Shown here: piece by piece, positions 7,866 through 14,522 of the stretch
Numbering within the stretch: the first letter of the stretch is position 1
Layout: each line of letters opens with the position of its first letter
Assembly (NCBI GenBank): GCA_024758765.1
Contig: CP101406.1
Coordinates: 248,001 to 312,000, forward strand
Direction of reading: 5' to 3'
Length of the DNA: 64,000 nucleotides
Origin: Mycobacterium sp. SVM_VP21
GTDB taxonomy: Bacteria > Actinomycetota > Actinomycetes > Mycobacteriales > Mycobacteriaceae
Translations under genes and position numbers: made by a program
Notes under the pieces: generated by a model
The model's database searches: none
Told to the model about the DNA's origin: nothing
What the model saw: only the letters and a program-made list of their open reading frames with translations

Positions 7866-8134
7866 GGGGTCACCCGTTCCCAGCGCGTGATGATCGAGTG
7901 ACCGATGCGCCCTTTTTGCTGGACCGTCAGGCCGCGGCCGCGGTAGTCGATGACGGCGCCGATGACGATGCGACCCCTGCAGTCGGCGTAGCGGACCAAC
8001 GAGCCGATCGGCGGGTGCGGGTTGCAGGCCAGGTAGCAGCGATCGCAGAGCCGTGACTTGTCCTCGGTGAGGTCGATGACGTACATCGCGTCGCACAGGT
8101 CGCAGAAAAACGTGTGCCGGTCGTAGTCGCTCAT
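7862..8134 (-). CDS. Zinc-ribbon phage protein
   Basis: The 90-residue product starts at ATG 8134. It has a double Cys pair (FFCDLCDAMY and RLCDRCYLAC) within the first 45 residues that should bind zinc. A short beta-rich domain follows (GSLVRYADCRGRIVIGAVIDY) and resembles a small SH3-like barrel. Its start overlaps the stop of the upstream gene. The function is unknown; nucleic-acid binding is a reasonable guess. Confidence 0.55.
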   Translation of the reverse strand: MSDYDRHTFFCDLCDAMYVIDLTEDKSRLCDRCYLACNPHPPIGSLVRYADCRGRIVIGAVIDYRGRGLTVQQKGRIGHSIITRWERVTP

Positions 8135-8454
8135 CGCTGGCGGCTCCGGGCCTCGGCGACGGTCTGCTCGGCGCGGATCTGCAGGTCGGGCAGCGTGAGG
8201 TCGAGGTCGAACCATGCCGCGAACGCCATCAGTAGCTGGGCACCTTTGGCGGGGTGTAGGGCGCACAGTTCGACCAGTTCGCCGTAGAGCCGGTAGGGGT
8301 CGACGCGTCGGATGCGTTCGGCGATGTCGATGGCGTCGTCGGCGACGCGATCGATATTGCGGGTCGGCGCGTAGTCCACCAGCAGGCCGCCAGGTTCGGC
8401 CGGTGCGTAGCCGACGGGAACATCAGGGCCGATACCACCGATGTCGGCGGTCAT
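8131..8454 (-). CDS. Small phage protein, unknown
   Basis: The 107-residue acidic product starts at ATG 8454 and overlaps both neighbours by four bases. It is Pro/Gly-rich in the first 30 residues. A helical body follows (VADDAIDIAERIRRVDPYRLYGELVELCALHPAKGAQ). No domain is recognised. Confidence 0.5.
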   Translation of the reverse strand: MTADIGGIGPDVPVGYAPAEPGGLLVDYAPTRNIDRVADDAIDIAERIRRVDPYRLYGELVELCALHPAKGAQLLMAFAAWFDLDLTLPDLQIRAEQTVAEARSRQR

Positions 8455-8828
8455 TCGCGGTGCCCCTGCTGCTTGGCCGCCACATACTGCTGCAGCAGCG
8501 GCTCATGCCAATTGCAGTGGTGGTGCACGGCAGTCCCCACCGCCAGCGCTGCCTGGTAGTGGCTCAGGGCGCTGCCGCGCACGGTGTTGCCGAGGGCTTC
8601 TCTGACGCCGGCAACGGTCGGGTCGGCGTCGAGGCCGGCGCAGATCGTCGCCGCGTTCTGGTGCCCGTATTCGATGCCGGCGTCGGTGTCGGCGCGGGCG
8701 ATGAGCCCACTGAGCGCGTAGGAGAAGATCAGCAGGGCCGCGGCGAACACCGTGGCGGGGATGATCTTCTCGCGCAGGGTGGAGGGTTTGCGGTGCTGGC
8801 CTGTTATCCTGGTGGAACGATTCCGCAT
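8451..8828 (-). CDS. Secreted or membrane-anchored DUF732-like protein
   Basis: The 125-residue product starts at ATG 8828, behind a GGAAGGGA ribosome-binding site. A basic N terminus precedes one hydrophobic segment (about residues 26-45, PATVFAAALLIFSYAL), a signal anchor or cleaved signal. The outer part (YGHQNAATICAGLDADPTVAG...) resembles DUF732, a small domain common in mycobacterial exported proteins. Finding it inside a replication operon suggests a lysogenic or early-phase cell-surface function such as superinfection exclusion. That role is inference. Confidence 0.6.
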   Translation of the reverse strand: MRNRSTRITGQHRKPSTLREKIIPATVFAAALLIFSYALSGLIARADTDAGIEYGHQNAATICAGLDADPTVAGVREALGNTVRGSALSHYQAALAVGTAVHHHCNWHEPLLQQYVAAKQQGHRE

Positions 8829-8861
8829 CGTGTTGTGTCCCTTCCTCATTGGTTGGTGAAA

Positions 8862-8882
8862 GCCGGTCGTTGCAGCGGCCGG
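8862..8882 (-). terminator. Hairpin before the DUF732-like gene, possible attenuator
   Basis: The sequence CCGG-T-CG, a TTGCAG loop and CG-G-CCGG folds into a hairpin in the only larger gap (62 bp) of the upper operon. On the plus side it is followed by TTTTC; on the minus strand it is followed by a shorter T run. It could reduce read-through between the early small genes and the rest of the operon. Confidence 0.35.
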
Positions 8883-8890
8883 TTTTCGCG

Positions 8891-9139
8891 TTACTGGGCT
8901 GGTTGACGTCTCTGTAATGCGGCGATTTCGAGTTCGATGGTGTCGGCGATCGTCCGGTAGAGCTGGTGGTCGATTCCGGGTGCGGTGTCGGCTTCGTGGC
9001 GTAGCCACGTCACGCTGCGGGCGAGCATCTCGGGTGTCGCTCCCTGGTCGGCTAGGTCGGCGACGTGCTCGCGGATCTCGGCGAGTGTCTTGCTCAGCAC
9101 GTCGAACTGGTCGCAGCTCACGCCCGAGTCAGGCGGCAC
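8891..9139 (-). CDS. Small helical phage protein, start uncertain
   Basis: The frame ends at 8891. There is no ATG; candidate GTG starts are 9172, 9139 and 9121. I use 9139, which overlaps the upstream stop by 11 bases. The product of about 82 residues is acidic and helical (FDVLSKTLAEIREHVADLADQG, then LARSVTWLRHEADTAP). Residues after about 55 (YRTIADTIELEIAAL) continue as a helix, so it may be a coiled-coil dimer. No function is assigned. Confidence 0.45.
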   Translation of the reverse strand: MPPDSGVSCDQFDVLSKTLAEIREHVADLADQGATPEMLARSVTWLRHEADTAPGIDHQLYRTIADTIELEIAALQRRQPAQ

Positions 9140-9308
9140 GGCGCGCGGCTCCGTCCTTGCGGCGTTGCACACTGGTGCGGATGCGGGTGTGCGCGATGTC
9201 GCGGCGGCAGCGTGCGCAGCGGTGCGGCTTGTGGTCGTCGGGCAGTGCTCGGCAGCGTTTCTGCTGGGCGAGCAGCGAGTCGAGCACCTGGTGAAGCTGC
9301 TTTTTCAT
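9129..9308 (-). CDS. Small Cys-rich phage protein
   Basis: The 59-residue product starts at ATG 9308 (ATGA overlap with the Cro-like gene). It is very basic (pI well above 10 by eye). A single C-A-R-C pair lies in HRCARCRRDIAHTRIRT, with flanking His residues that could complete a zinc site. It is probably a nucleic-acid-binding accessory protein. Confidence 0.45.
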   Translation of the reverse strand: MKKQLHQVLDSLLAQQKRCRALPDDHKPHRCARCRRDIAHTRIRTSVQRRKDGAARRAA

Positions 9309-9544
9309 GCGGCCGTACCTCCGTGGACGTCGAACAGTTCGTGGAACCAACTGGTCCCGAATTCGGCGAGGACAGCCGCGATGAATCGGCCGCTCGGTTC
9401 GTGCTGGCCGCGCATGATCCGCGAGACCGTGCTGGTGTTGACGCCGATGCGTTTGGCGAGCGCGGCGTAGTTGTCATCAATGCCGGTGTGGACTGCGAGC
9501 CGACTGAAGCCCTTCGCGTTGGGCGTCAGGGTTGGTCGTGGCAC
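9305..9544 (-). CDS. Cro-like HTH protein heading the recombination operon
   Basis: The 79-residue product is translated from GTG 9544, behind a clear AGGAG ribosome-binding site six bases upstream. The body holds an XRE helix-turn-helix (about residues 28-60): DDNYAALAKRIGVNTSTVSRIM, then RGQHEPSGRFIAAVLAEFG. It is the first gene of the long leftward operon and is divergent from the small HTH gene at 9778. It therefore probably acts as a Cro-type regulator on the intergenic operators. A start further upstream lacks a ribosome-binding site. Confidence 0.75.
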   Translation of the reverse strand: MPRPTLTPNAKGFSRLAVHTGIDDNYAALAKRIGVNTSTVSRIMRGQHEPSGRFIAAVLAEFGTSWFHELFDVHGGTAA

Positions 9545-9588
9545 GGGTGACTCCTGGTAGTTCAGTCGTGTGTATTGAATTGCGTGCA

Positions 9589-9617
9589 CGATTGCAGGCA
9601 GTGCGTGCGTGTTTGCA
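9589..9617. promoter_or_regulatory. Operator module A (CGATTGCA ... TGCGTGTTTGCA)
   Basis: An 8-mer CGATTGCA (9589-9596) and, nine bases later, a 12-mer TGCGTGTTTGCA (9606-9617) recur in the same order at 9724-9754. Module A lies about 45 bp upstream of the Cro-like start at 9544 on that gene's promoter side. An adjoining CGTGCACG palindrome (9583-9590) adds symmetry. It is a probable binding site for one of the two divergent HTH proteins. Confidence 0.55.
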
Positions 9618-9723
9618 CGAGCGGCCCACGTGGGTGCCGCACCGCTCCGGCCTGAGTGTTCAGCCGTTGTGCTGCATGTTCATTGAGATGCCACGCTGGC
9701 GAAGAACGTGAGCATTCCGTGCT

Positions 9724-9754
9724 CGATTGCAAAGCCAGCCTTTGCGTGTTTGCA
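9724..9754. promoter_or_regulatory. Operator module B (CGATTGCA ... TGCGTGTTTGCA)
   Basis: This is the second copy of the composite element: CGATTGCA at 9724-9731, an 11-base spacer, then TGCGTGTTTGCA at 9743-9754. The 12-mer covers the putative -35 box of the rightward HTH gene, so binding here should block its transcription. Two identical composite sites flanking a divergent pair are typical of lysogeny switches. Confidence 0.55.
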
Positions 9755-9770
9755 TTCAGCGCGGTAAATT
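9742..9770 (+). promoter_or_regulatory. Promoter of the small HTH gene, probably leaderless
   Basis: TTGCGT (9742-9747), a 17-base spacer and TAAATT (9765-9770) fit a sigma70-type promoter. The expected transcription start falls on or next to the A of ATG 9778, so the mRNA is probably leaderless. This is common in mycobacteria and agrees with the absence of a Shine-Dalgarno sequence. Confidence 0.5.
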
Positions 9771-9777
9771 TCGCCAC

Positions 9778-10050
9778 ATGCCCGACACCCCAACCCGCTG
9801 GTGGAAACGGCTCATCGCACTCGCCGAGCTGCACGGCGACCACACTCAACAGGAGATCGCCGAGACCCTCGGCGTCAGCCCCGGCGCCGTCAGCGGCTGG
9901 CGTTACGGCCGACCACCACGCGCCGAAACCGTCGTCCACGCTGCGCGCACCTACGACACCGATCCGGTCGAACTGCTCAAACTCGTCTTTGTCGACACCG
10001 ACCCGGCCCCCAAGCCCAAACGGCGCATACCGCAACGGTCCCTGCGGTAG
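9778..10050 (+). CDS. Small XRE/HTH regulator, second repressor
   Basis: The 90-residue product begins MPDTPTRWWKRLIALAEL and has a helix-turn-helix at about residues 20-45 (HTQQEIAETLGVSPGAVSGW). A basic C terminus follows (PKPKRRIPQRS). It is the only rightward gene between two leftward operons and is divergent from the Cro-like gene. This places it as repressor of the recombination/replication operon. Start 9778 is chosen because the HTH falls at the usual distance and a -10 box lies just upstream. Confidence 0.75.
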   Translation: MPDTPTRWWKRLIALAELHGDHTQQEIAETLGVSPGAVSGWRYGRPPRAETVVHAARTYDTDPVELLKLVFVDTDPAPKPKRRIPQRSLR

Positions 10051-10067
10051 CCGGGCGCCGGCCGCGA

Positions 10068-10853
10068 TCACGCCACAGCCTCACGGGCGATCAGTCGAGC
10101 AATAGCCTCGGCGCCCTGCGGCGTGATCTTAAGCGTGTGCATGACCTCAGAGCCGCGGAACCGTGGTGCCTCATGCACCTCGACCCGACGGAAATACCGC
10201 TTCTTGTCGGCCTTCTCGCTGTACCGGTTGCGCGTGACTTTCTTCCCGATACGTTCTGACCAGCGCGAATCGGACTGGCAGTAGATCCAGTCCCGTTCCA
10301 TCAGCAGCTCACGCAGCCACGACTCTTTGACGTTGTTCGTCGAGGCGACCGTCGAGAAGCTCAGCAGGTCAGCGTCGGTGACGTAGGTATCGACGTAGGA
10401 GACCTTCGGCGCGTCGACGGCCCGCTCCGACTCGAGTTGGTGGATACGGGCGTCCCGCTGGTCGAGCACCTTCATCGCCTCGGCGTAGCCAGCGGCCATC
10501 AGCTCAGGTCCGGCCAGCGGGTGGTCAGCACCGTAGGAGCCTGTACGCCGGATAGCGGGCAGCACTTCGCCGGTGATCCACCGCCGGAACGCCACCGCGT
10601 CCGGCTTGTCGGAGCGGATCACGACCTCGTACATGCCCGACTCGTTGACGATGGTCATCTGCTGCCGACCGCCAGGGGTGTCGATCTGGCCGACACCCTT
10701 CTGATCGTCAGCGAGCCGGGCGGCCACGTCCCGGCCGTTGCGAATCGCGAGCACCGCGCACAGGTCGGCCAGGACGAACCACGGTGCGCCGTTGATCACG
10801 ATCACGCGCACCGCAGTGTCGGCGTAGACGAAGGGCATCAGGTCGGTGCTCAT
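10068..10853 (-). CDS. Phage antirepressor (BRO-N plus KilAC)
   Basis: The 261-residue product starts at ATG 10853 and overlaps the excisionase stop. The N-terminal BRO domain (about residues 1-110) is recognised by APWFVLADLCAVLAI, the G-x-x-x-V-x-x-R core and FRRWITGEVLPAIRRTGSYG. A helical linker leads to a C-terminal KilAC/ANT domain from about residue 160 (LLSFSTVASTNNVKESWLREL). Such proteins bind or oppose phage repressors during induction. Co-transcription with the XRE and excisionase-like genes fits an early lytic operon. Confidence 0.88.
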   Translation of the reverse strand: MSTDLMPFVYADTAVRVIVINGAPWFVLADLCAVLAIRNGRDVAARLADDQKGVGQIDTPGGRQQMTIVNESGMYEVVIRSDKPDAVAFRRWITGEVLPAIRRTGSYGADHPLAGPELMAAGYAEAMKVLDQRDARIHQLESERAVDAPKVSYVDTYVTDADLLSFSTVASTNNVKESWLRELLMERDWIYCQSDSRWSERIGKKVTRNRYSEKADKKRYFRRVEVHEAPRFRGSEVMHTLKITPQGAEAIARLIAREAVA

Positions 10854-11128
10854 GCGGGAAGCTCCATCCGTGCTCGTGATCGTGGTGAGATCGCATCGAA
10901 GACGCTGACCGGGTAGGCAATCGGTTCGGGTACCTTGGGGCGCTTGAGCGTGTTGCTCAGCAGCTCGACGCTCTGCTGCAGGTGTTCCTCGGTCATGCGC
11001 CAGGTTTTGCCGACCCGGTATCCCTTGATCTGGCCGCGGTTGAGGCGGCGCACGAGCCACAGCTCGGGGCACTTGTATTCCGGCGGGAGGATCATCTCGG
11101 CGACCTCGGCGAGGCTGTAGGTCTTCAC
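10850..11128 (-). CDS. Excisionase-like winged-helix protein
   Basis: The 92-residue product starts at GTG 11128 (GTGA overlap). Residues 3-50 (YSLAEVAEMILPPEYKCPEL, then VRRLNRGQIKGYRVGKTWRM) form the MerR-like winged helix of phage excisionases and DNA-bending factors. The basic tail (SPRSRARMELPA) could contact DNA. An Xis function with the integrase is likely but not certain; a transcription factor is the alternative. Confidence 0.7.
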   Translation of the reverse strand: MKTYSLAEVAEMILPPEYKCPELWLVRRLNRGQIKGYRVGKTWRMTEEHLQQSVELLSNTLKRPKVPEPIAYPVSVFDAISPRSRARMELPA

Positions 11129-11445
11129 GAGGCGGCCGCCCGTGGGGCGCGCTCGTCGAGGACTTCCCGGACCACGGCGCGAACCAGCTCGCGCAGCGTC
11201 ACAGATTCGCCGTCCGTGATGACATTGCGGGTCCGCTCCAGCACCGACATGGGGCAGTTCAGGGCGATCGCGAGTTTCTTGACCTGCGTCGGGTTCGGCC
11301 ACCGGTGGCCGTTCTCGAGGTCCGACAGGTAGCCGAGGCTGACGCCGGACGTGCGAGACAGGTCCGCCAGACTCTGACCGTCTTTGGTGCGGATGACCCG
11401 CAGCTGGTCCCAAACCCCGTACTCGCTAATTCGCTTCTTGGCCAT
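11125..11445 (-). CDS. XRE-family regulator, first gene of the lytic-switch operon
   Basis: The 106-residue product starts at ATG 11445, behind an AAGGGGAG ribosome-binding site. An XRE domain fills residues 12-70 (LRVIRTKDGQSLADLSRTSG, then VSLGYLSDLENGHRWP). The tail (TLRELVRAVVREVLDERAPR) is helical and could dimerise. Divergent from the larger repressor at 11655, it occupies the Cro position of the main lysogeny switch. Confidence 0.8.
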   Translation of the reverse strand: MAKKRISEYGVWDQLRVIRTKDGQSLADLSRTSGVSLGYLSDLENGHRWPNPTQVKKLAIALNCPMSVLERTRNVITDGESVTLRELVRAVVREVLDERAPRAAAS

Positions 11446-11508
11446 CGGCGCACTCCCCTTGATGTCGGAACCGAATCGGTCCGGTAACAATCACGGTACA
11501 TGCGTAGG

Positions 11509-11526
11509 TGTGTAGAGGTCAACACA
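11509..11526. promoter_or_regulatory. Palindromic operator over the leftward promoter
   Basis: TGTGT (11509-11513), eight bases, ACACA (11522-11526) make an 18-bp inverted repeat in the divergent region. On the minus strand it overlaps a TTGACC -35 box (11523-11518). That box is followed, after about 18 bases, by TACCGT as a possible -10 for the XRE operon. Repressor binding here would shut off the lytic operon. The -10 match is weak. Confidence 0.45.
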
Positions 11527-11654
11527 TAGGGGTGCATCCGTGTGAAAGGTGCCGACGACCAGGCATGTTCGAAAACCACACGCGTGTAACTGCGAAGGGG
11601 CTTGAAGTTGGCCGGTGCTGGACTTCGCACCTATGCAGACTGCACACTGACCTG

Positions 11655-12461
11655 GTGAGCACACCTACGCAGCGACCAGAGGGCGCATTGATTGAACGCC
11701 TGCGAATGGCGGCGCAGCCGAAGCTTTCGGCGCGCGCCGCGGCCAAGTTGGCCAACCTATCGCCGTCGCGCTGGACTCAGATAGTCAGGGGTTATAAACA
11801 AGAAACCCCCGACGTTCGCGTCCCTGTGCGCGCACCCGCTGACACCCTGGCTCGGATGGCCAAGGCGGTGGGCGCGACGCCGGAGCAGCTCCGGGAGGTC
11901 GGCCGCAAGGATGCGGCGGACGAGCTAGAAGGCCTGACGATAACGGTTCGAGAAGCCCGCGACAGCGGTCGTGTCGGGTTAGGCCGCGGCCTTGAGAAGC
12001 TCATCCCGACCGAGCAAACGCCCGAGATGCGCGCGCAAATGGCGGAAGCGGTCGAGTCTCTGAGGGCCATCGTTGAAGACAGTTGGCGGGCGGTGACGGA
12101 ATTGACCGATGCAGTTCTACGCTCTGGTCCGTCGGCCGAGTTGCTCGACAAGACTCGGCGCATCGTGTGGTTGATCTCGGGCCACCTGACTACCCGGATT
12201 CTCGGTAGCGGTCAGGCCCCTGAATTGGAGGACTGGCTCGAGCGGATCTACGTGGAGCGGGGGAACCTGGTCGCCATGCTCTCGCCGAATGAGGAGCGCA
12301 TCCGGTGGGAGCAGAGCTGCGACCGGCCGCACGCCACGGCCGGCGCCCTATCTGACGACACTGAGCCGGGGTCGGCCGCTGGGATCGAGGCCGCCATCGC
12401 TGGGGTTCGTGCTGAACTCGAGGTCGAAGACGGCTATCAGCGCGGCGAGAAGCCGAGCTGA
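11655..12461 (+). CDS. Main phage immunity repressor (HTH)
   Basis: The 268-residue product is read from GTG 11655 (VSTPTQRPEGALIERL); in-frame starts up to 11508 exist but would run into the operator region. The HTH is near residues 20-45 (KLSARAAAKLANLSPSRWTQ), and YKQETPDVRVPVRAPADTLA continues the XRE-like fold. A long helical middle (about 90-200) and an acidic C terminus follow. Position and orientation match the immunity repressor of temperate mycobacteriophages. No Shine-Dalgarno sequence is visible, so the message may be leaderless. Confidence 0.7.
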   Translation: MSTPTQRPEGALIERLRMAAQPKLSARAAAKLANLSPSRWTQIVRGYKQETPDVRVPVRAPADTLARMAKAVGATPEQLREVGRKDAADELEGLTITVREARDSGRVGLGRGLEKLIPTEQTPEMRAQMAEAVESLRAIVEDSWRAVTELTDAVLRSGPSAELLDKTRRIVWLISGHLTTRILGSGQAPELEDWLERIYVERGNLVAMLSPNEERIRWEQSCDRPHATAGALSDDTEPGSAAGIEAAIAGVRAELEVEDGYQRGEKPS

Positions 12462-12676
12462 CCAGTACCTCGCGGGCTGGATCTCTATCCGTGCTTGCAG
12501 CTCCCGGCGCAGATACCGCAGCTCATCGCAACCGTCCATTTTCCTCGCTTCGAGGGACAGCCCTCAAGCGGTGACGAAGCCCGACCTATGGCGTCCACAC
12601 ACCATATTTTGAGCGTATGCAATGCCAACACGCATAAAACGTTAAGAGCCACAGGAGATTGGCAGGAAGTTATCGA
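12462..12676. other. Gap between repressor and integrase
   Basis: No gene is convincing in these 215 bases. The part from about 12,595 to 12,676 is AT-richer and contains AT-rich words (CATAAAACGTTAAG) of the kind found near attP sites and integrase arm sites. It separates the convergent repressor and integrase and may contain terminators, but no strong hairpin is seen. Confidence 0.4.
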
Positions 12677-13792
12677 TCATTCCAGCATTTTCGCCACGGC
12701 ATCGGCGGCGGCGGCGAAGCTGGCGCGCTCGACGTCACCGTAGGTGTCGACGGTGATCTGAATGTTCTCGTGCCCGAGGTGTCGCGATACCACCGCGATC
12801 GGTACTCCCTGGGCGATCATCCACGAGGCGCAGGTGTGCCGCAGGTCGTGCGGCGTCGGCGGCGGACTGAGTTTCGCGCGGGCCACGGCCTTGTCCCAGA
12901 CACGCGGCCGGAAGCCGTGATAGCGCACCGGGCCACCAGCACGGTTGACGAATAACCACTCGTGCGAGTAGTCGAGCTTGTCGAGCACGGGGCCGGGCAC
13001 GTTGATCACACGCTTAGACCGTGTCGTCTTGGTGGTCCCGATCTCGTAGCCGCTGCTGGAGTATTTCCAGGCGCGCACGATGCGCACCGTCTGCGCATCT
13101 CGATCGACGTCGGATGGCTTCAGTGCGGACACTTCACCCCACCGGCAGCCGGCTACGACCATGAACTCGATCAGGGGGCGCCAGTAGTCGGTGGCGGCGT
13201 CGCGCAATGCCGCGAACTCGACGCGGGTGAGCATCCGCATCTCGGCGCGGTCCTCCCTGTCGCCGGCGGTGCGGCGCGGCAGCTTGCGGCCGGCTGCCGG
13301 ATTGAATCCGAGGTGCCCGGCCTTGATGGCCGCGTTGAGGCTCGCCGACAAAAACCCGTGCAAGTTGCGGATGGTCTTGGCGCTCGGAGGGCGCCCGGTC
13401 TTGGCGCGTGGCGTCGTTTCCAGGTTGGAGAGCCAGACCGCCAGATCGTTCTCGGTGAGCTTCGCCAGCTCGATATCGCCGATGGTGGGCGCGATGTCGT
13501 TGGCGAGGTACCGCTCGTAGTCGTCCTTGGTTTTCTTCTCGATGGCCGTCCGGTGATCGAGGTAGGTCCGCGTCCACTCGGCGACGGTGATCCCGCGCTG
13601 GGGCCGTACGACTCGCCGCACACGGTAGAGCTCTTCGGCTGCGCGGACGCCGAGCTGATCGATGGCGGTGCGGAAGGTCTCGGCCGCGGCGGCGGTGTCC
13701 AGAGTGAGGGTCGTCTGGCGCCCTTCGCGTCGGTAGAAGACGCGGTAGGCGGTGGTGCCGTCGGCGCGTTCATCGGCCTTGATCCATGCCAC
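12677..13792 (-). CDS. Phage tyrosine integrase
   Basis: The 371-residue site-specific recombinase has an N-terminal arm-binding domain (about 1-60, AWIKADERADGTTAYRVFY), a core-binding SAM-like domain (about 70-165) and a catalytic domain. All key residues are visible: Arg217 in AGCRWGE, His315 and Arg318 in HDLRHT, His341 in RHLGHE, and the nucleophile Tyr351 in VDTYGDV. It catalyses insertion at and excision from the tRNA-Ala site 80 bp away. A phage-type excisionase is encoded at 10850-11128. Being intact, it could be functional. Confidence 0.95.
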   Translation of the reverse strand: MAWIKADERADGTTAYRVFYRREGRQTTLTLDTAAAAETFRTAIDQLGVRAAEELYRVRRVVRPQRGITVAEWTRTYLDHRTAIEKKTKDDYERYLANDIAPTIGDIELAKLTENDLAVWLSNLETTPRAKTGRPPSAKTIRNLHGFLSASLNAAIKAGHLGFNPAAGRKLPRRTAGDREDRAEMRMLTRVEFAALRDAATDYWRPLIEFMVVAGCRWGEVSALKPSDVDRDAQTVRIVRAWKYSSSGYEIGTTKTTRSKRVINVPGPVLDKLDYSHEWLFVNRAGGPVRYHGFRPRVWDKAVARAKLSPPPTPHDLRHTCASWMIAQGVPIAVVSRHLGHENIQITVDTYGDVERASFAAAADAVAKMLE

Positions 13793-13870
13793 AAGGACAG
13801 ACTCTAGCGCGCCGTCGTGATGAAAACTATGATGAAAGATGTTCTGTTGTCCTGTTTTACCAGGTCAAAC

Positions 13871-13895
13871 GGTGGAGCTAAGGGGACTCGAACCC
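13871..13895. other. Predicted prophage att junction in tRNA-Ala 3' end
   Basis: The integrase lies on the 3' side of the tRNA. Tyrosine integrases of this class usually recombine within the tRNA 3' half, which the phage then reconstitutes. The exact core cannot be defined because the other junction is outside the window. A copy of this tRNA 3' segment beyond the left edge would mark the second att site. Confidence 0.5.
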
Positions 13896-13945
13896 CTGAC
13901 CCCCACACTGCCAGTGTGGTGCGCTACCAGCTGCGCCATAGCCCC
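13873..13945 (-). tRNA. tRNA-Ala (anticodon GGC)
   Basis: The minus strand reads GGGGCTATGGCGCAGCTGGT... and ends in TAGCTCCA. It forms a cloverleaf: a 7-bp acceptor stem with one G-U, a D arm GCGC...GCGC, an anticodon loop CTGGCAG with GGC at 34-36, and a TC arm GGGGTTCGAGTCCCC. The CCA end is not fully encoded (CCG follows). It is intact despite prophage insertion next to its 3' end. Confidence 0.93.
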
Positions 13946-14017
13946 GCGTTGTCGTGCTCATCGAAGCTACACCACAGCCGCACCAAGGTTCAAAACAGCT
14001 ACTCAGTTGGCCTGTTT

Positions 14018-14467
14018 TCAGGCCGGATGCTGGGTCTGATGCAACCCGTAGGGCACCGCGTCGAGCAGCGTCACCGTCACGTTGGCGCCGCTGGGCACCT
14101 GGTAAGTGCGCTCCTCCCCGGGCCGGGCTCCGGTGATCGCCATGCCCAGCGGCGACTGCGGCGAGTAGACCTCCAACCCACCCTGGTCGTCATCGCGCAC
14201 CCCGAGCAGGAAGGTCTCGGTGTCGCCGTCGCTGTAGCGGACGGTCAGTACCATTCCGGGCTCGGCGACCCCGTCGTCCGGCGGGTCCTGGCCGACCACT
14301 GCGACCGCCAGCAGGTCGTGGATCTGGTGAATCCGGGCCTGGCGGGCCTGTTGGTCACTGATGTCTTCACCACCCGAAGCATCTTGCGGTGCAGACAGTT
14401 CCGCCAGCTCCGCCAGCAGCCGGTCCTTGGTCTGCTGGGTCATCCAGACACCGTGTGTATCAGTCAT
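14018..14467 (-). CDS. GreA-family transcription factor with shortened coiled coil
   Basis: The 149-residue product starts at ATG 14467, behind an AAGGAG ribosome-binding site. N terminus (TDTHGVWMTQQTKDRLLAEL) and C-terminal domain (LEVYSPQSPLGMAITGARPG) are clearly GreA-like. The segment between the two helices of the hairpin is cut down to SAPQDASGGEDISDQQ, and the GDLxENxEY-type tip with the catalytic acidic residues is missing. GreA stimulates transcript cleavage through the RNA polymerase secondary channel. This form may bind the channel without cleaving, like Gre-factor homologues that inhibit polymerase. It is probably a paralogue; the housekeeping greA would be elsewhere. Confidence 0.8.
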   Translation of the reverse strand: MTDTHGVWMTQQTKDRLLAELAELSAPQDASGGEDISDQQARQARIHQIHDLLAVAVVGQDPPDDGVAEPGMVLTVRYSDGDTETFLLGVRDDDQGGLEVYSPQSPLGMAITGARPGEERTYQVPSGANVTVTLLDAVPYGLHQTQHPA

Positions 14468-14522
14468 CGACAGTTCTCCTTTACAACAGCATTTGATTCG
14501 AAAATTCACCGACCCGAGTGGG

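Larger units (their letters stand above)
1..13895. mobile_element. Prophage end integrated at tRNA-Ala(GGC)
   Basis: A temperate phage genome occupies the left part of the window. It has a tyrosine integrase next to the tRNA 3' end, two divergent repressor/HTH switches, an antirepressor, an excisionase-like protein and a leftward recombination/replication operon whose genes mostly overlap by a stop/start junction. No structural or lysis genes are in view, so the other end lies beyond position 1. The tRNA-Ala site is shared with mycobacteriophage Ms6 (established knowledge); relatedness to that phage is not shown here. The right boundary is taken as somewhere within the tRNA 3' half. Confidence 0.9.

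Noticed and set aside
12348..12539. Small minus-strand gene between repressor and integrase
   Set aside because: It overlaps the repressor 3' end in antisense by more than 100 bases and has no ribosome-binding site or domain.
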